DNA from: Olivibacter oleidegradans
GTDB lineage: Bacteria; Bacteroidota; Bacteroidia; Sphingobacteriales; Sphingobacteriaceae
Assembly: GCF_042432805.1 (NCBI RefSeq)
Contig: NZ_JBHLWO010000001.1
Coordinates: forward strand, 1,612,001-1,676,000
Reading direction: 5' to 3'
DNA: 64,000 nt
In this document: positions 1 through 7,594 of the stretch, one piece after another
Layout: the number at the start of each line of letters is the position of its first letter
How positions within the stretch are numbered: position 1 is the first letter of the stretch
The notes under the pieces: model-generated
Database searches by the model: none
What the model was told of the DNA's origin: nothing
What the model saw: the letters and a program-made list of their open reading frames with translations, nothing else
Translations under genes and position numbers: made by a program

Positions 1-59
1 TCATCGAGCGGAATGAGTTGAACGATGATGAAAATAAATGCCCGTTTGAAATTTTTTAA
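1..59 (+). CDS. C-terminal tail of an unidentified protein (partial)
   Basis: A frame open from base 3 ends in TAA at 57-59 and encodes an acidic tail ending NELNDDENKCPFEIF. The start lies outside the window. A perfect hairpin follows at 67-88, as expected for the end of a transcription unit. Nothing in 18 residues identifies the family. It could be the end of a peptide precursor or of an enzyme belonging to the locus that follows. Confidence 0.45.
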   Translation, partial: IERNELNDDENKCPFEIF

Positions 60-66
60 CTAAACC

Positions 67-93
67 GGAGGATGCCCACGCATCCTCCTCTGT
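67..93 (+). terminator. Hairpin terminator after the partial gene
   Basis: A perfect 9-bp stem (67-75 with 80-88, GGAGGATGC pairing GCATCCTCC) with loop CCAC is followed by TCTGTTT and a T-rich run. It lies 7 bases after the upstream stop codon. The ATG at 72 sits inside the left arm, which argues against its use as the start of the next gene. Confidence 0.6.
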
Positions 94-116
94 TTCAATT
101 TTTAAGAACTAAAATT

Positions 117-1136
117 ATGAATACTTATCTGGAAAAAATTCAACCTCTTGTTGCTAAATATGCAAATGAAGAACTATTCAATAATGACGCCATCATTCGT
201 TCTTTTGCTTTCTTCGGTGCGCAATTGCAGGCTTTTGAAGCGGGTGTGGAGCCGAAAAAATTGCTTCAACTGTTCCGTTGTGCACGCCTCCATCAGGCCC
301 TGAATTTGTTTGATCAGGAGAAACGGGAAGCCTTAGCGCTATTTGATCAGCCTGCTTGGCATAAACTGCGTAAGTACCTAGCCAAACCGGGTATTGTAGC
401 AACGTATCATGTTGGTTCTTATCGTTTAATAGGCCGGTGGTTGATGCAACAAAAGCTTCCCTTTGTTTTGCTTGTAGCAACGCGCGTGACTAAGCAAACG
501 GCTTTTTCAACTTACCTGCAAAGGAACAAACGACAGGGTTTTCAATTGCCGCCTATTTTACTGGCGGAAGATCCTCACGTAATCCGTAAAATGTGTAACT
601 ATATTAAGCAGGGTTTTTACATACTGACTTATGTGGACGGTGGGCGTGGATGTTTTACGGATATTGACTTGGATAGGCTGGCCCCCGTTCCCTTCTTCAG
701 CGGAAAACTTTATATTCATCGCGGCATCCCCTTGCTGGCCAGACTGGCCGAATGCCCTGTTTATCCCATCGTTGTCCCTAGGACGACGGCACATGTACCA
801 AAACTGATCGCGCATGATCCGATATATGTGGCATGGGATGAGAATACATTGGATCATTTGAATGCCGTTTTATGTAAACTTTTCGGCATATTGCAAGATA
901 CGTTAACACAAAGTGTTTATTTACATCAATGGGAGCATTGGCTCTCGGGGCAACCGACGGGAAGATATCGGAGAAATAAGAAATTGAGGATCGAGGAAGG
1001 CAACGCCTACCGGTATTTCCCTTATCGCAGCACGAAACAATGTTATATGTTATGCGCCGACACCTTGATGAGCTACCGAATTAGTGAAGATCTGTACCGC
1101 GATTTTGTAAATCTCCTCAAATACTTATATATTTAA
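117..1136 (+). CDS. Acyltransferase-fold (LPLAT/HtrB-like) protein
   Basis: 339 residues from the ATG at 117. The in-frame ATG at 72 is rejected because it lies in a terminator stem. The segment around residues 92-140 (GIVATYHVGSYRLIG, then a hydrophobic stretch) and the later FYILTYVDGGRG and VPFFSGKLYIHRGIPLLARL segments resemble the lysophospholipid acyltransferase superfamily (LpxL/HtrB type), which moves acyl chains onto lipid A or similar acceptors. The usual HxxxxD/E catalytic pair is not intact: His98 is followed by Arg at the fifth position. There is no obvious transmembrane anchor. A sensor kinase and LytTR regulator follow in the same direction after 68 bp. The family call is by motif only. 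A specialised or non-catalytic homologue is possible, for example one acting on a peptide or lipid product. Confidence 0.5.
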   Translation: MNTYLEKIQPLVAKYANEELFNNDAIIRSFAFFGAQLQAFEAGVEPKKLLQLFRCARLHQALNLFDQEKREALALFDQPAWHKLRKYLAKPGIVATYHVGSYRLIGRWLMQQKLPFVLLVATRVTKQTAFSTYLQRNKRQGFQLPPILLAEDPHVIRKMCNYIKQGFYILTYVDGGRGCFTDIDLDRLAPVPFFSGKLYIHRGIPLLARLAECPVYPIVVPRTTAHVPKLIAHDPIYVAWDENTLDHLNAVLCKLFGILQDTLTQSVYLHQWEHWLSGQPTGRYRRNKKLRIEEGNAYRYFPYRSTKQCYMLCADTLMSYRISEDLYRDFVNLLKYLYI

Positions 1137-1204
1137 AGTCCATACTACCTAAATAATTATAGAAGGTTACTGACCTGGGAGCTTAAATCTAACAAACACA
1201 GCTT

Positions 1205-2266
1205 ATGATGAAATGGTTACCCAAAGTAAGCGCTAAGACTGTTTATGCTCATATAGCAGCATGGCTCGTTTACGTTCCGATTATGTACCGATATAACCTG
1301 AAGGCATATCCTGATCCGTCTATCGGCCGTATCATTGCATTGGTGATTTTGTTGGCGTTCACGTTTTACCTGATCTTGGCGCTGCTCTTTTGGTTGTTTC
1401 AACGAACGCGCAAGCGTCTCTTGCTTATGCCGTTGCTGGGTGCTGTTGGCCTGTTTATCTTATTTGCATGGGGCTATATTTATGTATTGGCCCCTGCTTT
1501 CGGCTGGAAAATTTATCGTGAGGATATTCCCTACTCACACAAACAGTTTGTGGCTAATGCTGGGCGCGTATTGAAAGAAATGGGTAAGTATGCGGCCATC
1601 TACTTTCTGTTTTATCATAATGTGCTAAAGAAAAGAAGATTGACTGCTTTGATGTTGCGGTTACGCAACTTACGTCGTGGTCTGCATCGTTATCGGTTAA
1701 AGGGAGAGGTTTCTAGGCTTTCGCCTCATTTTTTAATGAATGCTTTTAACCACTGCTACTCGCTCGTTTGTGATTTGAGTGAGGCCTTGGGCCGTCGGAT
1801 TTTCTACTTGGCAGAGATTCTTAAATATGGCATGAGCGAACAAAATAGCCGAGTGCTGCAAACGGTTACCTTAGAACGGGAAGTATCGGAGACGGCGAAA
1901 TTATTGAAGGCTTATTACGGTGATGATAGCAGGAATGCACCAATCCGTTTGCTCTGCGCGGGCAATTATCGTGCTTTTCGCTTGCCTGCTTTTACGTTGA
2001 TAAACTGTGTGGAGAATTTGCTGAAATATGCCGTACTTGATCACAGCCGACAGCAAGCGGTTCTTCGGGTGGTAACAGCAGGCGATACCTTACTGGTGAC
2101 GGCAGTCAACGCAGTTAAGCAGGTCGAATCAAAAACGGTATCCAGCGGTTCGGGGCTAATTGACTTGAGAAATCGGTTACGGTACTTGTTGGGGGTGCAT
2201 TTTACGCTAAGCTATTGGCGCGAAGGTGATCTTTTTATTTTATTTCTTGTTATTGAACGTCATTGA
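1205..2266 (+). CDS. LytS/YehU-type sensor histidine kinase
   Basis: 353 residues. About four membrane segments lie in the first 145 residues (near 15-30, 43-65, 74-95 and 125-140). The His_kinase domain follows, with the phosphoacceptor motif LSPHFLMNAFN near residue 175, an N-box (NCVENLLKYA) near 265 and a short G-box (GSGLIDLRNRL) near 315. This is the histidine kinase class that pairs with LytTR regulators, and one begins 24 bp downstream, so the two form a two-component pair. The input region is entirely membrane-embedded with no large periplasmic domain, suggesting a membrane or lipophilic signal (inference). ATGATG at 1205 gives two adjacent possible starts. Confidence 0.88.
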   Translation: MMKWLPKVSAKTVYAHIAAWLVYVPIMYRYNLKAYPDPSIGRIIALVILLAFTFYLILALLFWLFQRTRKRLLLMPLLGAVGLFILFAWGYIYVLAPAFGWKIYREDIPYSHKQFVANAGRVLKEMGKYAAIYFLFYHNVLKKRRLTALMLRLRNLRRGLHRYRLKGEVSRLSPHFLMNAFNHCYSLVCDLSEALGRRIFYLAEILKYGMSEQNSRVLQTVTLEREVSETAKLLKAYYGDDSRNAPIRLLCAGNYRAFRLPAFTLINCVENLLKYAVLDHSRQQAVLRVVTAGDTLLVTAVNAVKQVESKTVSSGSGLIDLRNRLRYLLGVHFTLSYWREGDLFILFLVIERH

Positions 2267-2290
2267 TACTAAAGCAAATACAGAACAAAC

Positions 2291-3016
2291 ATGGACATCT
2301 TAACATGCGGTATTGTGGACGATGATCCCCAAGCGGTACACCTGCTAAATACATACCTCAGCAAAATGCAGAACGTTCGGCTGCTTTTTAAAACGAATGA
2401 TGCTACGGAAGCTCTTGCTAAACTACGGAAATACCAACCGGATATCTTATTTCTGGATGTGGAAATGCCTGAGTTAACTGCTTTTGATCTGATTAAATGG
2501 GTAAATCCGGGTACAAAAGTGGTGCTTTGCACGGCTCATCGACAGTATGCTTACGATGGCTTCGAGCATCGGGTAGCGGACTTTCTGCTTAAGCCGGTCG
2601 ATTTTGCGCGATTCTTCGACGTGGTTACCCGCTTACGTGAGTCGCAATTTCATGCCATTCTAAACGGTACACGGATTGCACAGGATTATTTTCTCGTGAA
2701 TGCGAAAGATAAGCTAAAAAACTATAAAATCCTTTTTGAAGATATCCTTTATATGGAAGCCGTTGAGGGTGGGGTAAAACTTGTACTGCGGGAAGAGGAG
2801 ATTATGGTGAGCGAATCCTTGACGCGGGTTTATCGCGCTTTGCCCAAGAACCTTTTTGTCCGTATTTCCAATGCTTTTGTTATTGGTACGGAATATTATA
2901 AAAACTATGCAAATGCTAAGGTTTATTTATATCACGTAGCTGAACCTTTTCCGATTTCTCGGATGAAACATCTTGCAAAAGATTTTTTTGACTGGCTAAA
3001 TGAGCATAAGCTCTAG
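2291..3016 (+). CDS. LytTR-family response regulator
   Basis: 241 residues. The receiver domain spans about 1-120, with acidic pocket Asp10-Asp12, phosphoacceptor Asp56 (in FLDVEMPE) and the conserved Lys in LLKPVDF. A LytTR DNA-binding domain spans about 135-235 (ILFEDILYMEAVEGGVKL, then VSESLTRVYRALPKNLFVRI). It is the partner of the upstream kinase. The usual Gly after the phosphoacceptor loop (MPxxxG) is replaced, reading MPELTAFDL. Likely targets are the local genes or the peptide or acyltransferase unit upstream, but no repeat-type LytTR binding site was identified. Confidence 0.9.
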   Translation: MDILTCGIVDDDPQAVHLLNTYLSKMQNVRLLFKTNDATEALAKLRKYQPDILFLDVEMPELTAFDLIKWVNPGTKVVLCTAHRQYAYDGFEHRVADFLLKPVDFARFFDVVTRLRESQFHAILNGTRIAQDYFLVNAKDKLKNYKILFEDILYMEAVEGGVKLVLREEEIMVSESLTRVYRALPKNLFVRISNAFVIGTEYYKNYANAKVYLYHVAEPFPISRMKHLAKDFFDWLNEHKL

Positions 3017-3056
3017 CTCCTGGGTTTTGCCTTTCTAATTTTAACCTTAAAACCAT

Positions 3057-3332
3057 ATGAATAAGATAGACCTATTGATTCAAAGCGTTGTGCAAATTCA
3101 TAAGTTTCTGGAAAGCCTCACTGAGCAGTGTTTATCGCCTCGTCAACATTTGCCCGAACGTTTGTTAAGTGCACAGGATGTAATGAATAAATTGAATATC
3201 AGTGAAGCTACTTATTATCGCTTTGTGAAGAAGGGGGCGCTTAAACCAAGGATGAAGGGGAGCCGACATTACTTCTATGAAGCCGATTTGGTGGAAGCGT
3301 TGGAAGAAAGCAAAAGACGCGGTAGAATTTAG
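3057..3332 (+). CDS. Small helix-turn-helix (excisionase-like) protein
   Basis: 91 residues. The C-terminal half (about 37-85, LLSAQDVMNKLNISEATYYRFVK) is an HTH_17/MerR-like winged helix as in excisionases and in many small Bacteroidota regulators. The N-terminal 35 residues look helical. It starts 40 bp after the LytTR gene on the same strand and may share its transcript. Small proteins of this type often accompany mobile or accessory DNA, which fits the repeat-rich region that follows. Its target is unknown. Confidence 0.75.
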   Translation: MNKIDLLIQSVVQIHKFLESLTEQCLSPRQHLPERLLSAQDVMNKLNISEATYYRFVKKGALKPRMKGSRHYFYEADLVEALEESKRRGRI

Positions 3333-3785
3333 TTCACGGTTCTTCGAGTTGCCGTCGACAGATGGTCGGGACTGCCTCGACACTGGCTTGAGACTGCTTC
3401 GGCAATCCGTTGCTTAGGCTTCGGCTACACTTCGCTTTTCCGTTGAATTTGTTCCTTGTGCTGTTCGGCAATTTATTGAGTTTTCTTCGAGCGGTTTCGA
3501 CAAGGCTTCGGGAGCCTTCGAAGACCTTCGATTTTTTGCCGAACTTGCTTGGTTCCCGTCTGCTCCAAGACCGCCGTTTCTTTGCTTAAAATAAAAAATA
3601 AATCCCATTATTAAATGATTGTATGTTGTCATCTACGATCACCTGCTATCAATTCCTGTCATCTCCAATCATTAATTGCCGAGGCTGTTCTGTCGACCTA
3701 TGTTTGCGTCAAGGATACAGAAATACCGGTATATACATGTGTCTGAATGAGTTGAAAATTTGTAAAACGTTTAAAAAGAAAACAA
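3333..3785. other. 453-bp gene-free stretch, TTCG-rich
   Basis: From about 3340 to 3550 the plus strand carries around ten copies of TTCG, mostly in CTTCG contexts, giving a local composition unlike the neighbouring genes. Open frames exist on both strands (3414-3632 minus, 3623-3829 plus), but their residue make-up is not protein-like. From 3590 the sequence becomes AT-rich and leads into the DUF6266 gene. The stretch may be a degraded mobile segment, but no terminal repeats were found. Confidence 0.4.
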
Positions 3786-4427
3786 ATGGGAAAATTTTTA
3801 AAGGGAATCAATGGTGCTTTTTCAGGTAAGGTAGGTAACAACATCGGCGCGAGATGGCGTTCGGTTGATTACATGCGAAGTTTGCCACGACCTTCGAATA
3901 AACCGGCAACGGATGCGCAGTTATCGCAACGAGCGAAATTTGGGATGGCGGTCGCTTTCTTAAGTCCGATTAAGGACCTGCTGAACATCGGCTTCAGCGA
4001 TTTGCAGCAGACGAAGGCGACCGGTTACAACGTTGCCCTTAGGCAAATGTTGCAACACGGGGTAGTAGGAGATTATCCGAATTTGGAAATTGCCTATGAG
4101 CAAGTGAATTTGAGTCGTGGACGTCTGGCACCTCTTTTTGGTCTGGAACTCGCGGAAACAAGCCCTGGCGAAGCTACCTTAACCTGGCAACCTAAAATGA
4201 ACAGATTCACGGCCTTTGCCGATGATGAGGTGATTGTACTGGTATACAACAAAAACAAAGCTTTTTTTGATATCATGGAGCAGTCCACACGGGCCGATGG
4301 CAACCTAAGCATCGAACTGCCAACGGTCTTTTCCGGCGATGAACTCGCTGTGTGGGTAATTATGGCACACCGTGAAGGTATTGTAACGTCCAACAGTCAA
4401 TACGCAGGATCGATCACTGTGTCCTAA
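3786..4427 (+). CDS. DUF6266 family protein
   Basis: 213 residues beginning MGKFLKGINGAFSGKVGN, the typical start of DUF6266 proteins, which are common in Pedobacter and Sphingobacterium and of unknown function. A basic, glycine-rich N-terminus (through ARWRSVDYMRSLPRPSNKPAT) is followed by a region rich in short beta-type segments (about 105-210). No signal peptide is seen. It stands alone, followed by a terminator at 4438-4463. Family recognition is good; function is not known. Confidence 0.8.
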   Translation: MGKFLKGINGAFSGKVGNNIGARWRSVDYMRSLPRPSNKPATDAQLSQRAKFGMAVAFLSPIKDLLNIGFSDLQQTKATGYNVALRQMLQHGVVGDYPNLEIAYEQVNLSRGRLAPLFGLELAETSPGEATLTWQPKMNRFTAFADDEVIVLVYNKNKAFFDIMEQSTRADGNLSIELPTVFSGDELAVWVIMAHREGIVTSNSQYAGSITVS

Positions 4428-4437
4428 ACTGCGCATA

Positions 4438-4463
4438 AGCGAACCGACCTCGGTCGGTTTGCT
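4438..4463 (+). terminator. Terminator hairpin after the DUF6266 gene
   Basis: The inverted repeat AGCGAACCGAC / GTCGGTTTGCT with loop CTCG lies 10 bp after the stop codon. One G-T wobble sits in the stem and the downstream bases are T-rich (TTTCGC). The position supports a rho-independent terminator. Confidence 0.6.
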
Positions 4464-4745
4464 TTCGCTGACGAGTTTAGTTGTGCTTTGCGAGCGCCTA
4501 CCGCTTATAGCCTACCGCATAAGGCTGATAGCTGACATCCGAAAGCCTGAAATAATTAGCCAATGTGATGATGAGCCAATGTGATGGCTGGATAGTAGCA
4601 GTGGCAGTAGCAGCAGTGCTTAATAGCGTCTAACGCTTATAGCCTACAGCGTAAAGCCGACAGCTGACATCCGAAAGCCAACAACCAATAACCAACAACC
4701 AATAACCAACAACGAACAACCAATAACGAATAACCAATAACGAAA
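4464..4745. repeat. Intergenic repeat block: paired modules and heptamer array
   Basis: Two near-identical modules of about 45 bp (4501-4546 and 4634-4679) share the pattern CGCTTATAGCCTAC, then AAGCC or AGGC, then AGCTGACATCCGAAAGCC. Between them is a CAGTGGCAGTAGCAG-type block near 4595-4618. From 4680 to 4742 nine heptamers run in strict register, alternating AACAACC and AATAACC with a few ending in CG. The array stops 3 bases before the ATG at 4746. No gene is seen here. Confidence 0.85.
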
Positions 4746-4958
4746 ATGGACGAAATAACAAAAAGAATCAAATCCCCAACACCGAAGTTCTTTAAAAAAA
4801 TTAGAACGATCGGATTAACTTTAGGAGCGATAGGGGGGGCACTATTGGCTGCTCCGATCGCTTTACCGGCAACGGTAACTACCATTGCGGGTTACCTCGC
4901 TACGGCCGGTATTGTGGCTTCGGCGGTATCAAGCGTTACAAAAGAAGATAGGCCTTAG
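4746..4958 (+). CDS. Small two-helix membrane protein, function unknown
   Basis: 70 residues with a basic N-terminus (MDEITKRIKSPTPKFFKKI) and two short hydrophobic segments at about 22-42 and 46-62 (GLTLGAIGGALLAAP and VTTIAGYLATAGIVASAV). The size and helix pair recall small holin-like or phage-derived membrane proteins, but no family was recognised. The start codon lies directly after a heptamer array, and a clear terminator follows the stop by 5 bp, so it appears to be a real monocistronic gene. Confidence 0.6.
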   Translation: MDEITKRIKSPTPKFFKKIRTIGLTLGAIGGALLAAPIALPATVTTIAGYLATAGIVASAVSSVTKEDRP

Positions 4959-4963
4959 AAGTG

Positions 4964-4992
4964 AACACCCGGTTGCACAACCGGGTGTTTAT
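4964..4992 (+). terminator. Strong rho-independent terminator
   Basis: A perfect 10-bp stem (4964-4973 AACACCCGGT with 4980-4989 ACCGGGTGTT) and a 6-base loop are followed by TTATTTT. It lies 5 bp after the stop codon of the small membrane protein gene. Confidence 0.85.
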
Positions 4993-5022
4993 TTTCTGTC
5001 TGGTGGTTATGGTTATATGCCC

Positions 5023-5487
5023 GCTTTTTAGTTATAAGTTCTAAGTGATACGTTTTAAGTAGGAGCTTGTGCTACTGCAACTGCTTGTGCCACTGTAATA
5101 ATACATTATTAAAGCTGATAGCTGACTGCTGATAGCTTTTTAGTTATAAGTTTTAAGTGATAGGTTTTAAGTAGGAGCTTGTGCTATTGCGATTGCCCAT
5201 GCCACTGTAATAATACATTATTAAAGCTGATGGCTGAAAGCTGACTGCTGATAGCTTTTTAGTTCTAAGTTCTAAGTGATACGTTTTAAGTAGGAGCTTG
5301 TGCTATTGCGATTACCCGTGCCACTGTAATAATACATTATTAAAGCTGATGACTGAAAGCTGACTGCTGATAGCTTTTTAGTTATAAGTTTTAAGTGATA
5401 GGTTTTAAGTAGGAACTCGTGCTAGTGCAACTGGCGCGTACCACTGTAATGGCTTGTCTTGATGGCTGAATACTGACTGCTGATCGT
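5023..5487 (+). repeat. Four tandem copies of a 112-119-bp composite unit
   Basis: Units begin at 5023, 5135, 5254 and 5373 with GCTTTTTAGTT. Each holds, in order, a TAAGTTTTAAGTGATA-type block, a TAGGAGCTTGTGCTA block, a CACTGTAATAATACATTA block (missing in unit four) and a CTGACTGCTGATAGC block. Units two and three are closest to each other; unit four has diverged and ends in ATCG. The same building blocks occur singly near 4501, 13740, 40570 and 59640-60060. No open frame is supported here. Confidence 0.9.
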
Positions 5488-5528
5488 AACTTAATCTGGA
5501 ACGAGCGTGATTTTTTCATCATAAAGTG

Positions 5529-5536
5529 TATCTTTG
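5529..5536 (+). promoter_or_regulatory. Putative -7 box (TATCTTTG) for the first ECF sigma gene
   Basis: TATCTTTG matches the Bacteroidota -7 consensus TAnnTTTG and lies 17 bp before the ATG at 5554, giving a very short leader. No TTG of the -33 element is seen at the expected distance, so the call rests on the -7 box and position only. Confidence 0.45.
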
Positions 5537-5553
5537 ACGTTCGAGAAGGATGT

Positions 5554-6189
5554 ATGACTGACCAACCTAACGTGCAACTAAAATACTTGTGGGATCAAGT
5601 ATGCTTTTCGAATGATATTAAATCGTTCGAACTCCTCTTTCATCAGTTGAACCGTAACCTCATCAATTTTTGTCATACCATCATCCATCATGAACATGCT
5701 GCGGAAGAAATTGTTTCTGATGTATTTGTTGCCTGCTGGAATAAACGGGCCGAATTGCAGCATGTCACAAACCCGAAAGCCTACCTCTTTATGGCAGTAA
5801 AAAACCGGGCGCTGAATCATGTGAAACAATACTCTCATTTGCAATTACAAACCAGTCTAACAGATGAAGTGATATTGGTAGACGCGAGTAATCCGAACAG
5901 CGAACTCGAAAAAAAAGAGTTCTTTATGAAAATGGATGGTATCATTGCCCGTTTACCTACACAGACCTTGCTCGTTTTTCGTTTGATTAAGGAAGATGGT
6001 ATGAAATACCAGGAAGTGGCTGATCTGTTAGATATCTCTCCAAGAACGGTGCAAACTCACATGCGTCGGGCAATTCAAAAATTACGAGAATGGCTACAAG
6101 CTTATAATAAACGGGATTACTTTGCTACAAAGAATAAGCTTTTTACATTGCTTTTTTTATTTCTTGCCTCTTGGGGTATTAGGGGTTAG
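5554..6189 (+). CDS. ECF RNA polymerase sigma factor (SusC/FecR-associated)
   Basis: 211 residues. Region 2 (about 20-95) contains AAEEIVSDVFVACWNKR and PKAYLFMAVKNRALNHVK. Region 4 (about 130-185) contains LPTQTLLVFRLIKEDGMKYQEVADLLDISPRTVQTHMRRA. This is the Bacteroidota sigma-70 family that recruits polymerase to SusC/SusD promoters once the anti-sigma FecR releases it. The C-terminus carries an unusual hydrophobic tail (LFTLLFLFLASWGI) that could contact the membrane. FecR, SusC and SusD follow in order. The octamer array begins 10 bp after the stop. Confidence 0.93.
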   Translation: MTDQPNVQLKYLWDQVCFSNDIKSFELLFHQLNRNLINFCHTIIHHEHAAEEIVSDVFVACWNKRAELQHVTNPKAYLFMAVKNRALNHVKQYSHLQLQTSLTDEVILVDASNPNSELEKKEFFMKMDGIIARLPTQTLLVFRLIKEDGMKYQEVADLLDISPRTVQTHMRRAIQKLREWLQAYNKRDYFATKNKLFTLLFLFLASWGIRG

Positions 6190-6198
6190 CTGTGAGTA

Positions 6199-6349
6199 GT
6201 TAAATAGTTGGGTCGTTGAATAGTTGAGTCGTTAAATAGTTGAATAGTTGAGTAGTTGAATAGTTGAGTCGTTAAGAAGTATTAAATAGTTGCAGTAGCA
6301 GAAATCCTACCTTAGACCTATAACCTATAACATAAAACTTATAACTTTT
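6199..6349 (+). repeat. Octamer array followed by AAC-strand repeats
   Basis: Ten octamers in unbroken register (6199-6278) are variants of GTTGAATA, GTTGAGTC and GTTAAATA. Degenerate units run to about 6300. From 6314 the opposite polarity appears, with CCTATAACCTATAAC and AAAACTTATAAC. The block lies between the sigma and FecR genes and has no coding potential. Confidence 0.85.
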
Positions 6350-6437
6350 TTTTTCTTTCTTGTACGCATTTCCTGTCAAAAAACTGTCTGTTAAAATACG
6401 GACCGATTTTTTATTTGAATCTCTTCCATTTAATTTT

Positions 6438-7445
6438 ATGCTGCATCAACGATTTGAGTATTTATTAGCAAAGGAACTGAGTGATCAACTGACTGTGGAA
6501 GAAGCAGCTGAGCTTAAGGGTTTATTGGAAAGTAGCAGCGAGCTGAAGGCGGAATATCAACTGCTACATCAGTATTGGAATCGTAAGGAAACGTCTAGTG
6601 ATCGCGATAAAGACTTGTTTAATAAAGTACTGAGTAAGATAGAGTTGCCAGCTGCTCCTAAAAAGCTAATCCCGAGTTTTTTATGGCGTTTAACGGCAGC
6701 GGCAGCCGTGCTCGTTCTGGTTTCTTTAGCCTTTTGGTTCTATCAGATGGGGCGGAATCCGGATCAGGAGGTTTCTACAGCGAATCAGCAACGGACCTGG
6801 GTGTTGGAAGATGGCACGAGCGTTACCTTGAATGCGGCGAGCAGCTTAACTTATCCAAAGACTTTCGATTCGCTCACGCGCGAAGTTTACTTAGTAGGTG
6901 AAGCTTTCTTCAAAGTGGCGAAAGATGAGAAACGTCCCTTTATTGTGCGTACACACCATGCATATTTGAAAGTTTTGGGCACTTCCTTCAATCTGCGGGC
7001 TTATCCCGATGAAAATAAAACGGAAACCAGCTTGATTGAAGGGGTTGTAGAAGTGTCCTTGAAAGGTGAGGCAGAGAAAACGGTTCGTCTACAACCGTCG
7101 GAAAAGTTAACGATCTATAACCCGGTAGCCAAGGAGGCTGCTCCCTCCAAGCAGAAAATCGAACGGTCGAGCATCTCTTTTTTTCATCCAAAAGACACGC
7201 TTTCTGTGGAGACCAGTTGGCTGGATAATAAATTGGTGTTCAAGGATACGCCCTTTGAAGAGCTGGCCCGTACATTGGAAAGAAAATATGGTGTCGAAAT
7301 TGAATTTCAGGGAAAGCGGGCGCCTGCCTTGCGCTTTAATGCCGTCTTTGAGAAAGAAGATATTGGCCAGATCTTAAGAGCGCTGAAAATGGCCAGTAAT
7401 TTTAGCTATCAACAAGCATCGGATAAAATAATGATATATGACTAA
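6438..7445 (+). CDS. FecR-type anti-sigma factor
   Basis: 335 residues from the ATG at 6438, with the typical start MLHQRFEYLLAKELSDQLT. The upstream in-frame TTG at 6360 would add 26 atypical residues read partly from repeat DNA and is rejected. A cytoplasmic sigma-binding region (about 1-75) is followed by one membrane helix (about 80-103, ending AFWFYQM), the periplasmic FecR domain with WVLEDGTSVTLNAASSLTYP, and a C-terminal DUF4974 segment (LVFKDTPFEELARTLERKYG) that contacts the transporter. It should hold the upstream sigma factor and transmit substrate occupancy of the downstream SusC. Confidence 0.92.
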   Translation: MLHQRFEYLLAKELSDQLTVEEAAELKGLLESSSELKAEYQLLHQYWNRKETSSDRDKDLFNKVLSKIELPAAPKKLIPSFLWRLTAAAAVLVLVSLAFWFYQMGRNPDQEVSTANQQRTWVLEDGTSVTLNAASSLTYPKTFDSLTREVYLVGEAFFKVAKDEKRPFIVRTHHAYLKVLGTSFNLRAYPDENKTETSLIEGVVEVSLKGEAEKTVRLQPSEKLTIYNPVAKEAAPSKQKIERSSISFFHPKDTLSVETSWLDNKLVFKDTPFEELARTLERKYGVEIEFQGKRAPALRFNAVFEKEDIGQILRALKMASNFSYQQASDKIMIYD

Positions 7446-7498
7446 TTTTTAACAACCACCTAAGTATGAACGGAACGATACCCCCAACCTAAAAGTGA

Positions 7499-7571
7499 AA
7501 GCTGCCCCAGGCAGCTTCCACAAGATGTACAATTAAATCAAAATCGCGCCAGCTTTTTGGCGAAAGCTGGC
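7499..7571 (+). promoter_or_regulatory. Two hairpins in the FecR-SusC leader
   Basis: A hairpin at 7499-7517 (AAGCTGCC with GGCAGCTT, loop of 3) and a second at 7548-7571 (GCCAGCTTT with AAAGCTGGC, loop TTGGCG) lie between the FecR stop and the SusC start. Neither has a clean U-tract. They may protect or process the SusC end of the transcript, or attenuate read-through. Two other FecR-SusC junctions here also carry a hairpin. Confidence 0.55.
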
Positions 7572-7594
7572 TTTAACTTAATTCTAGTAAAAAT

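Noticed and set aside
72..116. In-frame ATG at 72 as the start of the acyltransferase-fold gene
   Set aside because: It lies within the left arm of a perfect terminator hairpin and adds 15 residues read through that hairpin; the ATG at 117 is free of it.
3414..3829. Small open frames in the TTCG-rich region (3414-3632 minus, 3623-3829 plus)
   Set aside because: Residue make-up is low in typical core residues and no domain is seen. The plus frame overlaps the DUF6266 start in another frame.
5023..5487. CRISPR array
   Set aside because: The copies are 112-119 bp and similar over their whole length, with no short constant repeat alternating with unique spacers, and no cas genes are near.
6360..6437. 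TTG at 6360 as the FecR start
   Set aside because: The extra 26 residues do not resemble a FecR N-terminus, while the ATG at 6438 gives the usual sequence.
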